DNA from: Calidithermus chliarophilus DSM 9957
GTDB lineage: Bacteria > Deinococcota > Deinococci > Deinococcales > Thermaceae
NCBI RefSeq assembly: GCF_000430045.1
Contig: NZ_KE387023.1
Coordinates: 1,653,316 to 1,702,371, forward strand
Length of the DNA stretch: 49,056 bases
Reading direction: 5' to 3'
This document shows, piece by piece, positions 25,185 to 33,329 of this stretch. The position numbers were made by a program, and so were the translations under genes. The notes under the pieces are model-generated. The model did no database searches and was not told the origin of the DNA. It was given only the letters and a program-made list of their open reading frames with translations. Position 1 is the first letter of the stretch, and each line of letters starts with the position of its first letter.

Positions 25185-25366
25185 GATGGTCGATAGCCGA
25201 TAGCCGGGCGCGGGTCGTACGTCCTACGTCGTACGTCATACGCAAAACGCAAAACGCCAGATGCGGGACGCAAAACGCAAGACGCCTTAGCCCTCGGCTC
25301 TCGACCCTCGACGGCGGTTCACCACGAGCCTCCCGCTTTTCGCTGACGGCTGACGGCCTAAAGGCC
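25185..25366 (-). repeat. Mosaic intergenic repeat, copy D
   Basis: The modules are in reverse order: GATGGTCGATAG (25185-25196), GCCGGGCGCGGGTCGTAC (25203-25220), GTACGTCGTACGTCATACG, a run of CAAAACGC/CAAGACGC 7-mers, and finally CGCTGACGGCTGACGGCC. It fills the convergent space between the hydrolase and tsaE and reaches the tsaE stop codon. Confidence 0.78.
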
Positions 25367-25783
25367 GTGAATGGCAGGCGCGTTGCCGTGAGGTATCAGC
25401 TCCGCGGTGCGGGTGTCGCCCTGGGGGGTCAGGCGCACTTCGAGGCTGTCCGGGAAGACCTCGGGTTTTCCCCACTCCACCAGCACGCAGCGGGCTTCGG
25501 GGAGGTAGTCCTCGAGGCCCAGGCTGAAGAGTTCCTCCTGGTCGGCCAGGCGGTAGGCGTCGATGTGGACGATGGGGCCCTGGGGGGTGGGGTACTCGTG
25601 GATGAGGGTGTAGGTGGGGCTGGTCACCTCGCCCCCGAAGCCCAGCGCCTCGGCCAGGAACTTCACCAGCGTGGTCTTGCCCGCACCCATCGGGCCGGTG
25701 AGCAGCACCAGGGCCCCTTCGGGCAGGGCCTGGGCCAGCTTGCGTGCGAAGCGGCGGGTGGACTCGAGGTCGGCGAGCAGCAC
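25358..25783 (-). CDS. tsaE: tRNA threonylcarbamoyladenosine biosynthesis ATPase
   Basis: A 141-residue P-loop ATPase needed with TsaB and TsaD for t6A37 of tRNA. Walker A is LTGPMGAGKTTLVK (about residues 28-41), followed by the TSPTYTLIHEY switch-like segment and the HIDAYRLADQEELFSLG block typical of TsaE. It starts at GTG. No tsaB or tsaD gene is in the window. Length is typical. Confidence 0.95.
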   Translation of the reverse strand: MLLADLESTRRFARKLAQALPEGALVLLTGPMGAGKTTLVKFLAEALGFGGEVTSPTYTLIHEYPTPQGPIVHIDAYRLADQEELFSLGLEDYLPEARCVLVEWGKPEVFPDSLEVRLTPQGDTRTAELIPHGNAPAIHGL

Positions 25784-25876
25784 GCGGCTAGCTTATCGCA
25801 GGACGGCGGGCGGCTGTGACGGCTTCGCACCCGGGGGCTCGAGGATTGCCTAGGATATGAGAGGTTATGTAAGCGA

Positions 25877-26154
25877 CCCACAGCTAAAGCAGTGGGCTTC
25901 CAGGGACAGGATTATGCCGAATAGCACTCTCCGCTTCCCCCAGGTGCGGCCGGCTTACAGCAGCCCAGCGGGGTTGCCCCGCCGCGAAATGGTTTGCGTC
26001 ATGGGCAAACAGCCGTTTCTCCCGATAGGCGATACGCCGGTGGAGTGCCTTGCAGCCCCGGCAAAAACCATCGCCCCATTCTACACGATGGTTTGGCGAC
26101 CCCGCACCGCTCTGCGAGCGGCTTTCGTTTCCTCCCAGGGCTAAAGCCACTGGG
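25877..26154. mobile_element. PATE-like non-autonomous element (IS200/IS605 type ends)
   Basis: Two similar imperfect hairpins in the same orientation bound a 278-bp non-coding stretch: CCCACAGCTAAAGCAGTGGG (25877-25896) and CCCAGGGCTAAAGCCACTGGG (26134-26154). Both have the loop TAAA, an inner GC-rich stem and an outer CCCA/TGGG stem, and both are followed by a GGCTTCC- or GGTTTCC-like tail. Subterminal hairpins of the same orientation without inverted terminal repeats are the mark of IS200/IS605 elements and their non-coding derivatives. No transposase or TnpB reading is present. Confidence 0.55.
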
Positions 26155-26172
26155 TTTCCTCGAAAGGTTTCT

Positions 26173-26529
26173 ATGAAAAGACCACGACGTTCCCGATCGA
26201 TCACCCTCGCCGCCACCTTCACGGCCGGGCTGACCCTCAGCGCCTGCGACTACAACAGCCCCGACGGCGCGCGCTACGCGACGTACCAGGAGTGCGTGGC
26301 GGAGTTCGGCGAGGACTACTGCGAGGACGGCCGCGACGGCTTTTATTACTCCCACTACTACTATTCCGGGGGTTACGTCTACGGCTACGACCGGCGCACG
26401 GGCAAGTACCAGATCGTCCCGCGCGGCTCGGGCATCTACTCCAACACCAACATGGCCCCCACCCGGGCCCTGAGCGTGCGGACCGGGGGGTTCGGCTCCT
26501 CGGCCAGCGGCGTCTCCCTGGGCGGGTGA
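26173..26529 (+). CDS. ygiB: YgiB/DUF1190 family lipoprotein
   Basis: A 118-residue protein with a lipoprotein signal (SITLAATFTAGLTLSAC, Cys about 25). The segment RYATYQECVAEFGEDYCEDG closely follows the E. coli YgiB block YATREDCVAEFGEGQC, and the C-terminal RTGGFGSS matches its TRGGFGES. The middle is Tyr-rich. The start at 26173 has GAAAGGT upstream. YgiB-family proteins are envelope proteins of unknown role, always close to YgiC-type ligases; here the ygiC homologue begins 6 nt downstream. Confidence 0.85.
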   Translation: MKRPRRSRSITLAATFTAGLTLSACDYNSPDGARYATYQECVAEFGEDYCEDGRDGFYYSHYYYSGGYVYGYDRRTGKYQIVPRGSGIYSNTNMAPTRALSVRTGGFGSSASGVSLGG

Positions 26530-26535
26530 GCCGCG

Positions 26536-27693
26536 ATGCGCCGCTACCCCTCCAAGCCGCGCCCCGACTGGAAGCGCAAGGTTGAGGCGCTGGGCTTCGA
26601 CTTCCACACCCACGAAGAGATGAACCCGCCTGTGACGTACTGGAACGAGTCGGCCTGCTACGTCTTCACCACCGAGGAGATCGACCGCCTCGAGGAGGAC
26701 ACCGCCACCCTGCACCAGATGTGCCTCGAGGCCGTTGGGCACGTCGTCGCCAAGGAGCGCTACGCCGACCTCGCCATCCCCGAGGCCTTCTGGCCGCTCA
26801 TCGAGCAGTCGTGGCGGGCGCAGGACTTCACCCTCTACGGGCGCTTCGACCTGGCCTACGACACCCGCCAGCGGCCCAAGCTGCTGGAGTACAACGCCGA
26901 CACCCCCACCAGCCTCGTCGAGGCCGCGGTGGTGCAGTGGTTCTGGAAGGAAGAGGTCTGGCCCGAGTTCGACCAGTGGAACCGCGTGCACGAGGCCCTG
27001 ATCGAGCAGTGGCAGAAGTTGCCGCCGGGCCTCACCCACTTCGCCTACTTCGCGGGCTCGCTCGAGGACCAGCGCACCGTGGAGTACCTCGCCGACACCG
27101 CCACCCAGGCCGGGCACTCCGCCAAGACCATCCCCATCGACCAGGTGGGCTGGGACACGGCCAAGCTCCACTTCACCGACCAGCACGACCTCAAGATCGA
27201 GCGCATGTTCAAGCTCTACCCCTGGGAGTGGTGGGTCCACGAGGCCTTCGGGGAGTACCTGCTGGGCAAGCCCTTCCAGCCCATCGAGCCGGCCTGGAAG
27301 ATGGTCCTGTCCAACAAGGGCATCCTCGCCGTCTTGTGGGAGCTCTTCCCCGGCCACCCCAACCTGCTGCCCGCCTCCTTCGACCCCGGCAAGATCTCGG
27401 GTGCGATGGTCCGCAAGCCGCTGCTCTCGCGCGAGGGGGCCAACGTGAGCCTGTACGGCGACAGCCTCGGCATCGGCGCCCCCGACACCAAGCTGCTCGA
27501 GACCCTCGGCCCCTACGGCGAGGAGGGCTACGTCTACCAGGAGTTCTGGCCGCTGGCCGAGTTCGACGGGCAGCGGGCAGTGCTGGGGAGCTGGATCGTC
27601 GGCGACGAGCCCGCCGGCCTGGGGATCCGCGAGGACGAGCACCTCATCACCCAGAACGCCTCGAGGTTCGTCCCCCACATCATCGAAGCCTAG
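26536..27693 (+). CDS. ygiC: Glutathionylspermidine synthase family ATP-grasp ligase (YgiC/YjfC)
   Basis: A 385-residue protein with the family start DWKRKVEALGFDFHT and TYWNESACYVFT, the middle LYGRFDLAYDTRQRPKLLEY-type segment with NADTPTSLVEAAVVQWFW, and late EGYVYQEFWPLAEFDGQ. It is the C-terminal synthetase domain alone, lacking the amidase domain of E. coli GspSA. For YgiC the amine-containing substrate is not known; ligation of a peptide to a polyamine or a protein is predicted for the family. It is between ygiB and a K+ channel gene in one operon. Confidence 0.92.
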   Translation: MRRYPSKPRPDWKRKVEALGFDFHTHEEMNPPVTYWNESACYVFTTEEIDRLEEDTATLHQMCLEAVGHVVAKERYADLAIPEAFWPLIEQSWRAQDFTLYGRFDLAYDTRQRPKLLEYNADTPTSLVEAAVVQWFWKEEVWPEFDQWNRVHEALIEQWQKLPPGLTHFAYFAGSLEDQRTVEYLADTATQAGHSAKTIPIDQVGWDTAKLHFTDQHDLKIERMFKLYPWEWWVHEAFGEYLLGKPFQPIEPAWKMVLSNKGILAVLWELFPGHPNLLPASFDPGKISGAMVRKPLLSREGANVSLYGDSLGIGAPDTKLLETLGPYGEEGYVYQEFWPLAEFDGQRAVLGSWIVGDEPAGLGIREDEHLITQNASRFVPHIIEA

Positions 27694-27711
27694 ATGCCTG
27701 TAGGAGAAGTC

Positions 27712-28743
27712 ATGACCCAAACCGACAACGTCGAGTTCATCCGCTTCTACGCCCCGCAGTTCGCCGCGCTGGGCCTGGCCCTGGCCGGGCTGCTCGCGGT
27801 GCTGGCCGTGAGCCTCAAGCGCCGCTACGGCCACCTCAAGCCGGTCCTGGTGGACATCCTGGACGGGGGCGACACCCAGACCTCCGCCGCCCGGTGGGGG
27901 GTGCGGGTGCTGGCCCTGCTCACCATCGGCAGCGTGCTGGCGCTGGTGCTCGAGACCGAGCCCTCCATCTACCTCTCCTACGGCGGCGTGCTCATGGCCG
28001 TCGAGGTGCTGTGCCTGGCCATCTTCACCGCCGAGCTGCTGCTGCGGCTGTGGCTGGCCCCCGAGATCACCCGCGACCCCAACCGCCTGCGGGCCGCCGT
28101 GCGCTACCTGCTGAGCCCCATGGGCCTGGTGGACCTGCTGACGGTGGTCCCGGGGTGGCTCTTCTTCTTCCCCGGCTCCGAGCAACTCGCCACCTTCCGC
28201 ATCCTGCGGCTGCTGCGCCTGCTCAAGCTGGGCCAGTACGCCGGGGTCATCGCCCTGCTCGACGACGTGGTGCGCCGCAAGCGCACCCTGCTCTTCGCCA
28301 CCTTCAGCCTGGCCTTCATCATCCTGGTGGGGGCGAGCGCGCTGATGTACGCCCTCGAGGGCGGCCTCCAGCCCGAAAAGCTCGGCAGCATCCCCCAGGC
28401 CATGTGGTGGGGCGTGGTCACGATGGCGACCATCGGCTACGGCGACGTGACCCCCGTGACCGTGATGGGCAAGGTGCTGGCCGGGGTCGTGGCCTTCACC
28501 GGCATCGGGCTGTTCGCACTGCCCACCGCCATCCTCGCCACCGGCCTGATCGAGGAGGCCACCGCCCGCAACCGCGTGGACGACCCCTGCTACCTCGCCC
28601 TCAAGGCCCTCTACCAGGCCGAAGGCGCCGACCCCGTCGAGCGGGCGCGGCTCCTGGAACGGGCCCGGATCGCGCTCGAGGCCCGCGAGCGGGAGCTGGG
28701 GCTCGAGGCTCCCGCCCGGGAGCACCCCCGCCCGGGGGCCTGA
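27712..28743 (+). CDS. Voltage-gated-like potassium channel
   Basis: A 343-residue ion transporter. ATG at 27712 is preferred to that at 27694 because TAGGAGA lies 4 nt upstream. Six transmembrane segments follow an N-terminal hydrophobic helix. S4 is FRILRLLRLLKLGQY with regularly spaced Arg/Lys, and the pore carries TMATIGYGDVTP (selectivity filter TIGYGD). The C-terminal tail is short and charged with no RCK domain. It starts 18 nt after ygiC, so the channel is probably co-expressed with the YgiB/YgiC pair. Confidence 0.92.
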   Translation: MTQTDNVEFIRFYAPQFAALGLALAGLLAVLAVSLKRRYGHLKPVLVDILDGGDTQTSAARWGVRVLALLTIGSVLALVLETEPSIYLSYGGVLMAVEVLCLAIFTAELLLRLWLAPEITRDPNRLRAAVRYLLSPMGLVDLLTVVPGWLFFFPGSEQLATFRILRLLRLLKLGQYAGVIALLDDVVRRKRTLLFATFSLAFIILVGASALMYALEGGLQPEKLGSIPQAMWWGVVTMATIGYGDVTPVTVMGKVLAGVVAFTGIGLFALPTAILATGLIEEATARNRVDDPCYLALKALYQAEGADPVERARLLERARIALEARERELGLEAPAREHPRPGA

Positions 28744-28880
28744 GCCCCCGCCCCTCCGTCCTGCTCCCTTGTGCGGGGGCCCGGGAGGGGCTACCGTAAG
28801 ACGATGCCGCGCAGGGTCCGGGCCGGTGGCGTGGGAACGGGACGGGGAAGGTTCAGCCGGGTGCGGGGGCAGCCCTTCGG

Positions 28881-29783
28881 ATGAGCGAGGTTCCCCGGCC
28901 CGTCGTGCTCGAGGGGTTCATCCCGCTCGAGAACGCCCGCCTGTTCTACCGCGACGTCGGGCAGGGGCAACCCGTCGTCGTCCTGCACGGCGGGCCGGAT
29001 TTCGACCACACCTACCTGCTCCCCGACACGGACCGCCTGGCCCGCTCGTACCGCCTCATCTACTACGACCAGCGAGGGCGCGGGAGGTCGGCGGCCGGGG
29101 TGCGGCCCGAGGACGTGTCGCTCCGCTCGGACGTCGAGGACCTGGAGAGCCTGCGGGCCCATTTCCGGCTGGAGTCCGTCGCGCTCCTGGGCCACTCCTG
29201 GGGCGGCCTTCTGGCCATGGAGTACGCGCTCCGGCACCCCCAGCGCGTGTCGCACCTGATCCTGGTCAACACCGCCCCCGCCTCGCACGGCGACTACCTG
29301 TTGTTCCGGCGGGAGCTGCCCGGCAAGCGAACCGCCACCGACCTGGAAAAGCTCGGCTCCCGACCCGCCGACCCCCGGTACCAGGACGGCGACCCCGACG
29401 TGGTCGCCGAGTACTACCGCAGCCATTTCCGGGCCGCCCTGCGGCAACCCGAGCACCTGGAAAGGCTCGTCCAGAGCCTGCGCTCGAGCTTCACCCGCGA
29501 AGGCGTCCTGAAGGCGAGGGCCATCGAGGAGCGGCTCATGGAGGACACCTGGCTTTCCGGCACGTACGACCTGCTCCCCCGGCTCGAGCACCTCCGCGTC
29601 CCCACCTTGCTCATCCACGGGGAGCACGACTTCATCCCCCTGCAGTGCGCGGCCCGCGTGGCCGAGGCCATCCCCGGCGCCCGGCTCACCGTCCTGAGGG
29701 GTTGCGGCCACTTCGCGTACATGGAAGCTCCGGAGGAATTCCGGCGGGCAATCGCGGATTTCTTCGCGGCAGACGATTTTTAA
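28881..29783 (+). CDS. Alpha/beta hydrolase (proline iminopeptidase-like)
   Basis: A 300-residue cytoplasmic hydrolase with VVVLHGGPDFDHTYLLP (HGGP oxyanion motif), LIYYDQRGRGRSA, the nucleophile elbow LLGHSWGGLLAM (Ser), HGEHDFIPL (Asp) and LRGCGHFAYMEAP (His). The HGGP and DQRGxGxS pair is characteristic of the S33 proline iminopeptidase group. The substrate may be a peptide or another ester/amide. It is followed by the PanE-like gene after 78 bp. Confidence 0.85.
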   Translation: MSEVPRPVVLEGFIPLENARLFYRDVGQGQPVVVLHGGPDFDHTYLLPDTDRLARSYRLIYYDQRGRGRSAAGVRPEDVSLRSDVEDLESLRAHFRLESVALLGHSWGGLLAMEYALRHPQRVSHLILVNTAPASHGDYLLFRRELPGKRTATDLEKLGSRPADPRYQDGDPDVVAEYYRSHFRAALRQPEHLERLVQSLRSSFTREGVLKARAIEERLMEDTWLSGTYDLLPRLEHLRVPTLLIHGEHDFIPLQCAARVAEAIPGARLTVLRGCGHFAYMEAPEEFRRAIADFFAADDF

Positions 29784-29861
29784 GGACGTAAAAGCTCGAG
29801 CCCGCGAGCCGGGTCTGGTATGGTCATCGGGTAGTCCGTAGCGCTTGTCCGAGGGGGTCAT

Positions 29862-30809
29862 ATGAACTCAAAGCCGGTCTACGTCCTGGGCTCCGGAGCC
29901 ATCGGCTTCCCGCTGGCGGCCTACCTCGCCAGGGCCGGAAGGCCGGTGGTCGCCGTTCGCACCCGCAGCCCGCACGTGCCGAGGGGCACCGTCACCGTGA
30001 GCGTGGACGACGGCGCCGAGCGCGTGAGCGCCGAGGTAGAGACGGTCTCGCTGTCGGGGCTGGGGGGCCTCGAGGGGACGATGGTGGTGGCCTCGAAGTC
30101 CTACGCCAACCCCGCGATCGCCCGTGAGCTGGCCGGCAAGGCGGCGAAAGGCCCCGTCGTGATCCTTCAGAACGGGGTCGGCGTGGAGAAACCTTTCCTC
30201 GAGGCCGGCTTCCCCACCGTCCTCCGCTGCGTCCTCTACGCCACCGGCCAGGCCCTCTCCGAGCACGAGTTCCGCTTCCGCCCCATCGCCTCCTCGCCCA
30301 TCGGCGTCGTGAGCGGGACCCAGCCGGACCTGCAAGCCTGCGTCGCGGCGCTGCACACCGCGCCCTTCCCCTTCCACGCCGAGGCCAACATCCAGCGTGA
30401 GGTCTGGAAGAAGGCGATCATCAACTCGGTCTTCAACTCCGTCTGCCCGCTGCTCGAGGTGGACAACGGCATATTCGTGCGCTCGGAGGCGGCGGCCGGT
30501 CTGGCGCTCGAGGTGGTGCGGGAGTGCCTGGCGGTGGCCGACCGGCTCGGCCTGGGCCTGAGCGAGGCCGAGGTGATGGAGCAGATCCTGCGGATCAGCC
30601 GGGGGTCCGACGGGCAGCTCATCTCGACGCTACAGGACATCCGCAACGGCCGCCCGACCGAGATCGAGTCGCTCAACCTCGAGATCGCGCGGGTGGCGGC
30701 CTCGCTGGAGCCCCCGGTCCCGCTCCCCAGGGTCGAGCTGCTGGGCCGGATGGTGCTGCTGAAGTCGCTGCAAAGGGCAGGGAAGGGCACCCGCCCGGCC
30801 GCGGGCTGA
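29862..30809 (+). CDS. Ketopantoate reductase family protein (PanE/ApbA-like)
   Basis: A 315-residue NADPH-dependent dehydrogenase. The Rossmann fold is at the N-terminus, VYVLGSGAIGFPLAAYLARAG. The catalytic region is VWKKAIINSVFNSVCPLLEV (Lys and Asn of the family), and the C-terminal SLQDIRNGRPTEIESLNLEI fits the substrate-binding helix. GAGGGGGT precedes the ATG. It may be the ketopantoate reductase of CoA synthesis, but this fold includes paralogues with other keto acids and no pan genes are adjacent. Confidence 0.82.
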   Translation: MNSKPVYVLGSGAIGFPLAAYLARAGRPVVAVRTRSPHVPRGTVTVSVDDGAERVSAEVETVSLSGLGGLEGTMVVASKSYANPAIARELAGKAAKGPVVILQNGVGVEKPFLEAGFPTVLRCVLYATGQALSEHEFRFRPIASSPIGVVSGTQPDLQACVAALHTAPFPFHAEANIQREVWKKAIINSVFNSVCPLLEVDNGIFVRSEAAAGLALEVVRECLAVADRLGLGLSEAEVMEQILRISRGSDGQLISTLQDIRNGRPTEIESLNLEIARVAASLEPPVPLPRVELLGRMVLLKSLQRAGKGTRPAAG

Positions 30810-30826
30810 GCCCCGGGCGGCCCGCC

Positions 30827-31318
30827 TCAGGCGGTTTCGTACTCGAGCCCTACCACCTTCAGCACCTGCTCGCCCCGGGCCGTCTTCAGCCGCGCCTCCT
30901 CGCCCACCCTGCGCCCCATCAGCGCGCGGGCGATGGGCGCGGTGAAGGCCACCCGGCCCGTCGTCGCGTCGGCTTCGTCTACCCCCACGATGGTCAGGCG
31001 GTGCTCCTCGCCCGCGGCGGTGCGCACCGTCACCGTGGCCCCGAAGCGCACCTCGTCGGGCGGCCCGCCGCCGGGCGTGACCACCTGGGCGCTCGAGAGC
31101 CGTTCCTCGAGCGCCTCGATCCGGCCCTGCACCCCGGCGAGCTGCCGGGGGTCGGACAGCACCCGCTCGCGCTCGGCCATCAGCTCGGCCAGCTCGGCCT
31201 CGAGCAACGCGTAGCCTCGAGGCGTGACCAGGTTGGGGGTGCCGGGCGGCAGGGGGGCCCTCGAGGGGACGATGACCTCCTCGCCGGAAGCGTCTTCTTT
31301 GATGAAAGCTCTGCTCAT
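30827..31318 (-). CDS. GreA/GreB family elongation factor with short coiled coil
   Basis: A 163-residue protein beginning MSRAFIKED, as in the GreB-like branch, with TPRGYALLEAELAELMAE, then GRIEALEERLSSAQVV and the C-terminal FKBP-like domain (FGATVTVRTAAGEEHRLTIVG to GRVAFTAPIARALMGR). The coiled coil from LEAELAEL to GRIEAL is about 20 residues shorter than in E. coli GreA and lacks the acidic DLKENAEY tip that stimulates transcript cleavage. It may bind the RNAP secondary channel without cleavage activity, like Rnk or Gfh-type factors. It is convergent with the PanE-like gene. Confidence 0.85.
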   Translation of the reverse strand: MSRAFIKEDASGEEVIVPSRAPLPPGTPNLVTPRGYALLEAELAELMAERERVLSDPRQLAGVQGRIEALEERLSSAQVVTPGGGPPDEVRFGATVTVRTAAGEEHRLTIVGVDEADATTGRVAFTAPIARALMGRRVGEEARLKTARGEQVLKVVGLEYETA

Positions 31319-31431
31319 GGCTCGAACCTCGCGGTCGTCTTCCTCGAAACTAAGCCCTTAGCCTGATTGTGCACTGATCGGGCTGTTCGCGTGGCGCCTC
31401 GAGCCGAGGCCCCCGCCGCTCAGGCCTTGCC

Positions 31432-31460
31432 TTGAGCTTAGCCAGAAAAAGTTGTATAGT
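31432..31460 (+). promoter_or_regulatory. Near-leaderless promoter of the DUF6194 gene
   Basis: TTGAGC (31432-31437), a 17-nt spacer and TATAGT (31455-31460), with the ATG 9 nt further on. A transcript start near 31467 would leave almost no leader. Confidence 0.7.
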
Positions 31461-31469
31461 TGAAAACTT

Positions 31470-31916
31470 ATGACCGAATCCGAGATCATCCGATACATCA
31501 CCGAGTCCTTCGCCGGTGTCGAGGTTGCGACCGTGAACGGGGACAGCTATTTCTTCTACGACCCCGAGCGCAAGTTCCCCTTCGCCACCCTGGTCACCAG
31601 CAACGCCCACGACCAGGCCTCCGACCTCGACCGGCCTGGGGTTTTCCGCCTGAACATCGGCGTCGGGAGCGACACTTACCGCTCCATGTTCGGCCAACAG
31701 CCCCCCTTCCCGAGGGACGGCGGGATCGTGAACACCGGCCACGACTTCACCGCGCTCGACCGGATCATGCCCCACCCCGTCTACGCGGCGATGTCCTGGG
31801 TCTGCGTGCTCAACCCCGGCGAGGCCACGCTCGAGACCGTGAAGCGGCTGCTCGAGGAGGCGTACGAGCTGGACGTAAAAAAGCACGCGAAACGGAAACC
31901 TCCTGCTGGAGCGTGA
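31470..31916 (+). CDS. DUF6194 family protein
   Basis: A 148-residue protein with the family blocks YDPERKFPFATLVTSN, ASDLDRPGVFRLNIGVG, DFTALDRIMPHPVYAAMSWV and VCVLNPGEATLETVKRLL. DUF6194 is a small single-domain family, common in actinobacteria and other soil bacteria, with no known role. It is the first gene of the accessory island and has its own good promoter. No partner is evident. Confidence 0.85.
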   Translation: MTESEIIRYITESFAGVEVATVNGDSYFFYDPERKFPFATLVTSNAHDQASDLDRPGVFRLNIGVGSDTYRSMFGQQPPFPRDGGIVNTGHDFTALDRIMPHPVYAAMSWVCVLNPGEATLETVKRLLEEAYELDVKKHAKRKPPAGA

Positions 31917-31978
31917 GCAGGAGCCTAGGAAAGGGTTGGTTGAATCGCGCTTTTAGCTTTCGTGAGGGAGGTTAGGGC

Positions 31979-32647
31979 GTGCGCGATAATGTTTCTGCTT
32001 CCGTGTCGTACCGGAATGCAAAGCCCGGCGAGATCATCACCTTCGGTAGTTATCCACAGACCGCGGATGGCACGGACAGAACGCCCATAAAGTGGCGGGT
32101 GCTGCAAAACTCCGGCAGCGAGCTGTTCATCCTGAGTGAGGATATTTTGGAGTGCAAGCGGTATCACGCTGAGTACGCGGATGTCACTTGGCAGGACTGT
32201 GACTTGCGAAAGTGGCTGAACGAGGAGTTTTATACCGCCGCGTTCGATGACGATGAGAAGAGACTCATCCGGACGACACGCTGTACGGACAACGGAGATG
32301 GTAGCCCGGACACCGAGGACAAGGTTTTTTTGCTCAGCGTTGCCGAGGTACAGCGGCTGACCCATGTGCTCGGCAAGGATTTTCGCCGTACGGTGGGAAC
32401 TGAGTTCGCCAAGGTAAAAAAAGCGGACGGCTGTCATCTGTACGTGATGGACAAAAATGTCGAGGCTGACTACATAACCGAAAACGGCAGGAAATATGGC
32501 TGCTCGTGGTGGTGGCTGAGAACCCGAGGAAGCAGCCCGTCGCGTGCGTTTTTCGTCGGCACCCGTGCCAGCATCCGCGGCTATGCTCGAGTCAACCTTG
32601 CCCGCAACGGCGTGCGCCCCGCTGTAAAGCTGGATTTACAGGGCTAG
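31979..32647 (+). CDS. DUF6273 domain protein, probably acquired
   Basis: A 222-residue protein starting at GTG with GGGAGGT upstream. It has the DUF6273 pattern: EIITFGSYPQT, PIKWRVLQNSGSELFILSED, WQDCDLRKWLNEEFYTAAF, VFLLSVAEVQRL, and the C-terminal SWWWLRTRGSS followed by NGVRPAVKLDL. This domain has a C-type-lectin/FGE-like fold and is common in Clostridia and gut bacteria. Codon use (many AAA, GAT, TTT) is far from that of neighbours, supporting transfer. No signal peptide is seen. The function is unknown; ligand or ice/saccharide binding would be speculation. Confidence 0.8.
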   Translation: MRDNVSASVSYRNAKPGEIITFGSYPQTADGTDRTPIKWRVLQNSGSELFILSEDILECKRYHAEYADVTWQDCDLRKWLNEEFYTAAFDDDEKRLIRTTRCTDNGDGSPDTEDKVFLLSVAEVQRLTHVLGKDFRRTVGTEFAKVKKADGCHLYVMDKNVEADYITENGRKYGCSWWWLRTRGSSPSRAFFVGTRASIRGYARVNLARNGVRPAVKLDLQG

Positions 32648-32743
32648 ATATTTAGGTATTTGATACTGTAATCCCCCCAATGAAATGATGTCCCACGGGT
32701 CGTGCTAGCAGCTAAAACGAGAATTGGGCGGTGAGGAACACAA

Positions 32744-33259
32744 ATGATACTACCCAAGATTCGAGACCCCAGGTTTATTACCCTACGTCGCGGCGGCACT
32801 CTGCAAGACGCCCATCACCGTCTGCTTGCTTTGTGGGCGGCGGCTTGCGCCGAGCATGTGTTGCACTTGTTCGAGGCGGTGCAGCCCTCAGACCCTCGGC
32901 CTCGCCAAGCCATAGAACATGTTCGGGCGTGGACTCGAGGCGAAATCAAAATGATGGAGGCCCGTGCGGCGGGTGGCCGTGCCATGTCTGCGGCAAGAGT
33001 GTTGAGCGGAGCTGCCCGCTACGCCGCGTATGCTGCGGGTCAGGCGGCTGTGACAGCCCATGTCGCAGCACACGAGTTGGGGGCGGCGGCCTACGCGATC
33101 AAGGCGGCGCGTGCGGCGGCTCCTAAGGATCAGCAGCAAGAAGCGGGCCGCCTCGAGTGTCAGTGGCAGAGGGCACAGCTCCCTGACGAGATTCGAGAAC
33201 TCGTGCTCGACGACCAGAGGCTACGCAACGAGATCTGCTGGTTCGTATTTGATGGCTGA
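32744..33259 (+). CDS. Putative immunity protein (Imm5-like domain)
   Basis: A 171-residue Ala-rich helical protein. The blocks LALWAAACAEHVLHLFEAVQ, PRPRQAIEHVRAWTRGEI, AAYAAGQAAVTAHVAAHELG and AAYAIKAARAA match the imm-5-like putative immunity family. Its presence usually suggests a polymorphic toxin nearby, but none is seen here, and many members are orphans. GAGGAAC lies 5 nt before the ATG. It is in the accessory island after DUF6273. Confidence 0.72.
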   Translation: MILPKIRDPRFITLRRGGTLQDAHHRLLALWAAACAEHVLHLFEAVQPSDPRPRQAIEHVRAWTRGEIKMMEARAAGGRAMSAARVLSGAARYAAYAAGQAAVTAHVAAHELGAAAYAIKAARAAAPKDQQQEAGRLECQWQRAQLPDEIRELVLDDQRLRNEICWFVFDG

Positions 33260-33329
33260 CCGGCTCGCTCCGACTGCGAGACGGCTGCTGACCCGATAAT
33301 CAACGGTTGACGAAATGTCCAAAACCCAG

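Noticed and set aside
31979-32647. Diversity-generating retroelement target
   Set aside because: The C-terminus has the right type of fold, but no reverse transcriptase, template repeat or adenine-biased variation can be seen in the window.
32744-33259. Toxin-immunity pair
   Set aside because: The Imm5-like protein has no toxin or polymorphic-toxin C-terminal fragment beside it; DUF6273 and DUF6194 show no toxin motifs.
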